Of a stretch of DNA of 64,000 nucleotides, positions 61,257-64,000 are shown one piece after another. Origin of the DNA: Shewanella amazonensis SB2B (GTDB lineage: Bacteria; Pseudomonadota; Gammaproteobacteria; Enterobacterales; Shewanellaceae). Numbering within the stretch: position 1 is the first letter of the stretch; each line of letters begins with the position of its first letter. Under the pieces are notes generated by a model. That model did no database searches and had not been told where the DNA came from. It saw only the letters and a list, made by a program, of their open reading frames with translations. A program made the position numbers and the translations under genes. The DNA lies in contig NC_008700.1 in the NCBI RefSeq assembly GCF_000015245.1, positions 502,001 to 566,000 on the forward strand, given 5' to 3'.

Positions 61257-63016
61257 AACCAAAACTCAAGATGCGCCTTGGGGATTTACTGGTCTCGGAA
61301 CAAATCATTGGTGAGGATCAGCTGACCGCTGCACTTGCGCAGCAAAAGAGCACCGGCCGAAAATTGGGCCGCACCCTGATTGATATGGGATATATCGCAG
61401 AAGATCAGCTGCTTAAATTCCTGTCGCAACAGCTGAATATTCCCTATCTCGACATCAGCCGCCGTCCTGTGCCTCCCGCCGTAGTGAACCTGCTGCCAGA
61501 AGTTCAGGCCCGCCGCTACCGGGCCCTGGTGATTGAAGATAAGGGGGATGCGGTGGTGGTCGCCATGAGCGATCCGGCGGATCTGCAGGCACTGGACAAC
61601 CTTGAAGTACTGCTGGCACCCAAGCGTCTCGATTTGGTGGTCGCTCCCGAGGCCCAGCTGATGCAGGCCTTTGACAACCTGTACCGCCGCACTGAACAAA
61701 TCGCTCAGATGGCAGGGCAGTTGGAAGAAGAGTATGCCGCAGACGAGGCATTTGACCTTGCCGCGCTGACCGCTGGCGACAGCGACAGTGAAACCACTGT
61801 GGTTAAACTGCTGCAATCGATTTTTGAAGACGCAGTGCAGATGCGGGCATCCGACATCCACATTGAACCCGGCGATAAATCGCTGCGCATCCGTCAGCGC
61901 GTGGATGGCCACTTGCAGGAAACCATACTAAACGAGGTGACCATAGCCGCGGCGCTCGTGCTGCGTCTCAAGCTGATGGCCGGGTTGGATATCTCCGAAA
62001 AACGTTTGCCGCAGGATGGTCGTTTCCATATGGAAGTTAAAGGCCACAAAATAGACGTGCGTATCTCCACCATGCCGATTTATCACGGCGAGTCTGTGGT
62101 GATGCGTCTTCTGGACCAGTCGGCCGGTTTGTTGACCCTGAATGAAACGGGTATGCCGGATGCGATTTTGCAGCGGGTACGCAAACAAATTAAGCGCCCC
62201 CACGGCATGTTATTGGTGACAGGCCCTACGGGTAGCGGCAAAACCACTACTCTCTACGGCATCCTGAGTGAACTCAATACGGCCGATCGCAAGATAATCA
62301 CGGTTGAAGATCCGGTGGAATATCAGCTGCCACGGATCAATCAGGTGCAGGTTAACCACAAGATAGGTCTCAACTTCTCCAACGTGCTGCGCACCACATT
62401 ACGTCAGGACCCCGACATCATCATGGTGGGGGAGATGCGTGACCACGAAACCGTAGAAATCGGCTTGCGGGGCGCGCTGACGGGTCACTTTGTGCTCTCA
62501 ACCCTGCACACCAACGATGCCGTAACCTCGGCGCTGAGACTTCTGGACATGGGCGCAGCAAGCTACTTGGTGGCCAGTGCACTGCGGGTCATCATTGCCC
62601 AGCGATTGGTGCGCCGCGTATGCCAAAATTGCGCCGTGGATTATCAACTGACCAGTCAGGACAAGGCTTGGCTGACCAGTGTCAGCAAAGGAGTGGATTT
62701 TTCTCAGGCCCGTTTTCGCATGGGCACTGGCTGCCAAAGCTGTAGTGGCACAGGTTACCGAGGTCGTATTGGTATTTTCGAGCTGCTGGAGCTGGATGAA
62801 GCCATGGTGGATGCCATGCGCACCGGCAACCCTCAGGCATTTGCCCAGGCGGCTTACGCCAGCCCTAACTTTACTCCCTTGCTCATCTCGGCACTCAATT
62901 ACCTTAAGCAGGGCATGACCACGATAGAAGAGGTTGCCAGACTGGTGGAGGATGTCAGCGAAACCCAGATACCACTGTCGCAGGAAATGGCCCAGTTTGA
63001 TGGTGCAGGAGCCTGA
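61253..63016 (+). CDS. mshE: MSHA pilus extension ATPase MshE (PilB-like)
   Basis: A 587-residue GspE/PilB ATPase. N-terminal MshEN domain (LGDLLVSEQIIGEDQLTAALAQQKSTGRKLGRTLIDMG), which in Vibrio binds cyclic di-GMP; Walker A VTGPTGSGKTTTLYGIL, Asp box VEDPVEYQLPRINQVQVN, Walker B DPDIIMVGEMRD, His box STLHTNDA; tetracysteine zinc site CQNC ... CQSCSGTGYRGRIG. It powers pilin assembly. The MshEN binding signature (RLGDLL.. and LGRTLIDMG) is present in the sequence, so the local diguanylate cyclase could influence it. Confidence 0.96.
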   Translation: MKPKLKMRLGDLLVSEQIIGEDQLTAALAQQKSTGRKLGRTLIDMGYIAEDQLLKFLSQQLNIPYLDISRRPVPPAVVNLLPEVQARRYRALVIEDKGDAVVVAMSDPADLQALDNLEVLLAPKRLDLVVAPEAQLMQAFDNLYRRTEQIAQMAGQLEEEYAADEAFDLAALTAGDSDSETTVVKLLQSIFEDAVQMRASDIHIEPGDKSLRIRQRVDGHLQETILNEVTIAAALVLRLKLMAGLDISEKRLPQDGRFHMEVKGHKIDVRISTMPIYHGESVVMRLLDQSAGLLTLNETGMPDAILQRVRKQIKRPHGMLLVTGPTGSGKTTTLYGILSELNTADRKIITVEDPVEYQLPRINQVQVNHKIGLNFSNVLRTTLRQDPDIIMVGEMRDHETVEIGLRGALTGHFVLSTLHTNDAVTSALRLLDMGAASYLVASALRVIIAQRLVRRVCQNCAVDYQLTSQDKAWLTSVSKGVDFSQARFRMGTGCQSCSGTGYRGRIGIFELLELDEAMVDAMRTGNPQAFAQAAYASPNFTPLLISALNYLKQGMTTIEEVARLVEDVSETQIPLSQEMAQFDGAGA

Positions 63017-63018
63017 CG

Positions 63019-64000
63019 ATGCCGGTGTACAAGTATCGGGGGCGAAACGCCCAGGGACAGCAGGTAACAGGAGAGCTTGATGCTGCCTCCGAGAATGCCG
63101 CCGCCGATCAGTTGCTGTCGCGGGCGGTTATCCCGCTGGAATTTCGCGAAACCAAGCCCCGTGGCGAAGGCGTAAGCGTATCCAGCTTGTTTCGTCGCAG
63201 GGTCAGTTTGGAAGAGCTGCAGATTTTTACCCGGCAGATGTATTCACTGACCCGCTCGGGGATCCCGATTCTCAGAGCCATTGCGGGGCTTAGCGAAACC
63301 ACCCATTCTCAGCAAATGAAGCAGGCGCTGGATGATATTTCTGTGCAGCTGACTGCGGGCAGGCCTCTGTCATCGGCGATGAACCATCATCCCGAGGTGT
63401 TTGATGCCCTGTTTGTTTCCATGGTGCATGTGGGCGAAAACACCGGTAAGTTGGAAGACGTCTTTTTGCAGTTGTCGGGTTATCTTGAGCGCGAGCAGGA
63501 AACCCGTCGCCGCATCAAGTCAGCCGTCCGTTACCCCACATTTGTGCTGATTGCTATCTCTCTGGCCATGGTGATTTTAAACATTATGGTGATCCCAAAG
63601 TTTGCCGACATGTTTTCCCGGTTTGGCGCCGAGTTGCCCTGGGCGACCCGGATTCTGATTGCCACATCCAATTTTTTCGTCAACTACTGGTGGCTGCTGG
63701 CACTGCTCGTGGTGGGACTGATTGGTGGTCTCGCCTACTGGCACAAAACAGAGCAAGGAGAAAAAAAATGGGACCAGTGGAAGCTGCATATGCCGGCGGT
63801 GGGTTCCATTATTGAACGTTCTACCCTGTCTCGCTATTGCCGCAGCTTTGCCATGATGATGGGCGCCGGTGTTCCCATGACACAGGCTCTGAGCTTGGTT
63901 GCCGATGCTGTGGACAACGCTTACATGCACGACAAGATAGTGGCCATGCGCCGCGGGATTGAGTCCGGCGAATCCATGTTGCGGGTGTCTAACCACAGTA
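63019..64000 (+). CDS. mshG: MSHA inner-membrane platform protein MshG (PilC-like), partial
   Basis: The first 327 residues of a GspF/PilC-type protein; the frame runs off the right edge. Start ATG 63019, two bases after the mshE stop. Visible: N-terminal KYRGRNAQGQQVTGELDAAS, EELQIFTRQMYSLTRSGIPIL, YLEREQETRRRIKSAVRYPTFVLIAIS, then a membrane helix (AISLAMVILNIMVIPKFADMF) and a second (WWLLALLVVGLIGGLAYW), and the second GspF repeat (STLSRYCRSFAMMMGAGVPM). It couples the MshE motor to pilin insertion. Confidence 0.94.
   Translation, partial: MPVYKYRGRNAQGQQVTGELDAASENAAADQLLSRAVIPLEFRETKPRGEGVSVSSLFRRRVSLEELQIFTRQMYSLTRSGIPILRAIAGLSETTHSQQMKQALDDISVQLTAGRPLSSAMNHHPEVFDALFVSMVHVGENTGKLEDVFLQLSGYLEREQETRRRIKSAVRYPTFVLIAISLAMVILNIMVIPKFADMFSRFGAELPWATRILIATSNFFVNYWWLLALLVVGLIGGLAYWHKTEQGEKKWDQWKLHMPAVGSIIERSTLSRYCRSFAMMMGAGVPMTQALSLVADAVDNAYMHDKIVAMRRGIESGESMLRVSNHS

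Noticed and set aside
1..64000. CRISPR arrays, insertion sequences, tRNA or rRNA genes
   Set aside because: No regularly spaced repeats, transposase-like ORFs, cloverleaf sequences or rRNA segments were recognised.

Overview
The window reads as one continuous chromosomal segment of a Shewanella-type gammaproteobacterium. The evidence is the gene set and order: an mshH-I-I2-J-K-L-M-N-E-G pilus locus beside a short malic enzyme gene, rpmE, priA and argS; hslVU behind an FtsN-like SPOR gene; ubiD-fre; a family III ornithine decarboxylase; and udp beside a Tsx-like porin. The GC-rich codon use would suit a higher-GC species such as the S. amazonensis group, but the species call is inference. No rRNA, tRNA, CRISPR array, insertion sequence or phage gene was recognised.

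Layout. 0-8 kb: end of a DHA2-family efflux pump, an ElaA-like acetyltransferase, an ABM-fold protein, a radical SAM protein with unusual cysteine spacing, an MscS channel, a YgiD-like dioxygenase, ornithine decarboxylase, a DUF465 protein, and a nucleoside pair (uridine phosphorylase and Tsx-like porin). 8.7-11 kb: an NfeD plus two-SPFH membrane operon. 11-25 kb: homocysteine methyltransferase, two candidate microproteins, a wHTH-TM-receiver regulator, uvrD, ubiA, a TorT-like protein, a MazG-fold protein, an HhH protein, a solute-binding protein, fre, ubiD, an exported Trp/Tyr/Gly-rich protein and a secreted M4 metalloprotease. 25.9-40.7 kb looks like an accessory, signalling-rich block. It holds a wHTH-nSTAND-TPR regulator with a small DP-EP-like protein and a diguanylate cyclase, an exported amidohydrolase, a histidine phosphatase, a YSC84-like lipoprotein, and a two-component system next to a large multidomain subtilase. 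40.8-52.8 kb is conserved housekeeping: hslVU, ftsN-like, argS, a lipoprotein, priA, a FimV-like LysM protein, rpmE and malic enzyme. 53-64 kb is the MSHA type IV pilus operon, running off the right edge inside mshG.

The points most worth following are these. (1) A 19-bp motif with one mismatch lies upstream of both the DP-EP-like gene and the diguanylate cyclase gene, just downstream of the large wHTH-nSTAND1-TPR protein; this suggests an undescribed regulon or system. (2) An inverted operator of the form TGTAYK-N6-MATACA lies once before the response regulator gene and twice before the subtilase gene. This predicts that the TPR-type sensor kinase, which starts with a lipobox, controls the protease. 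(3) A wHTH regulator carries a degenerate receiver domain C-terminal to its transmembrane helix. (4) The M4 protease and the subtilase share the same PKD plus C-terminal module. (5) Two plus-strand terminators without a gene lie between argS and a lipoprotein gene, pointing to a small RNA.
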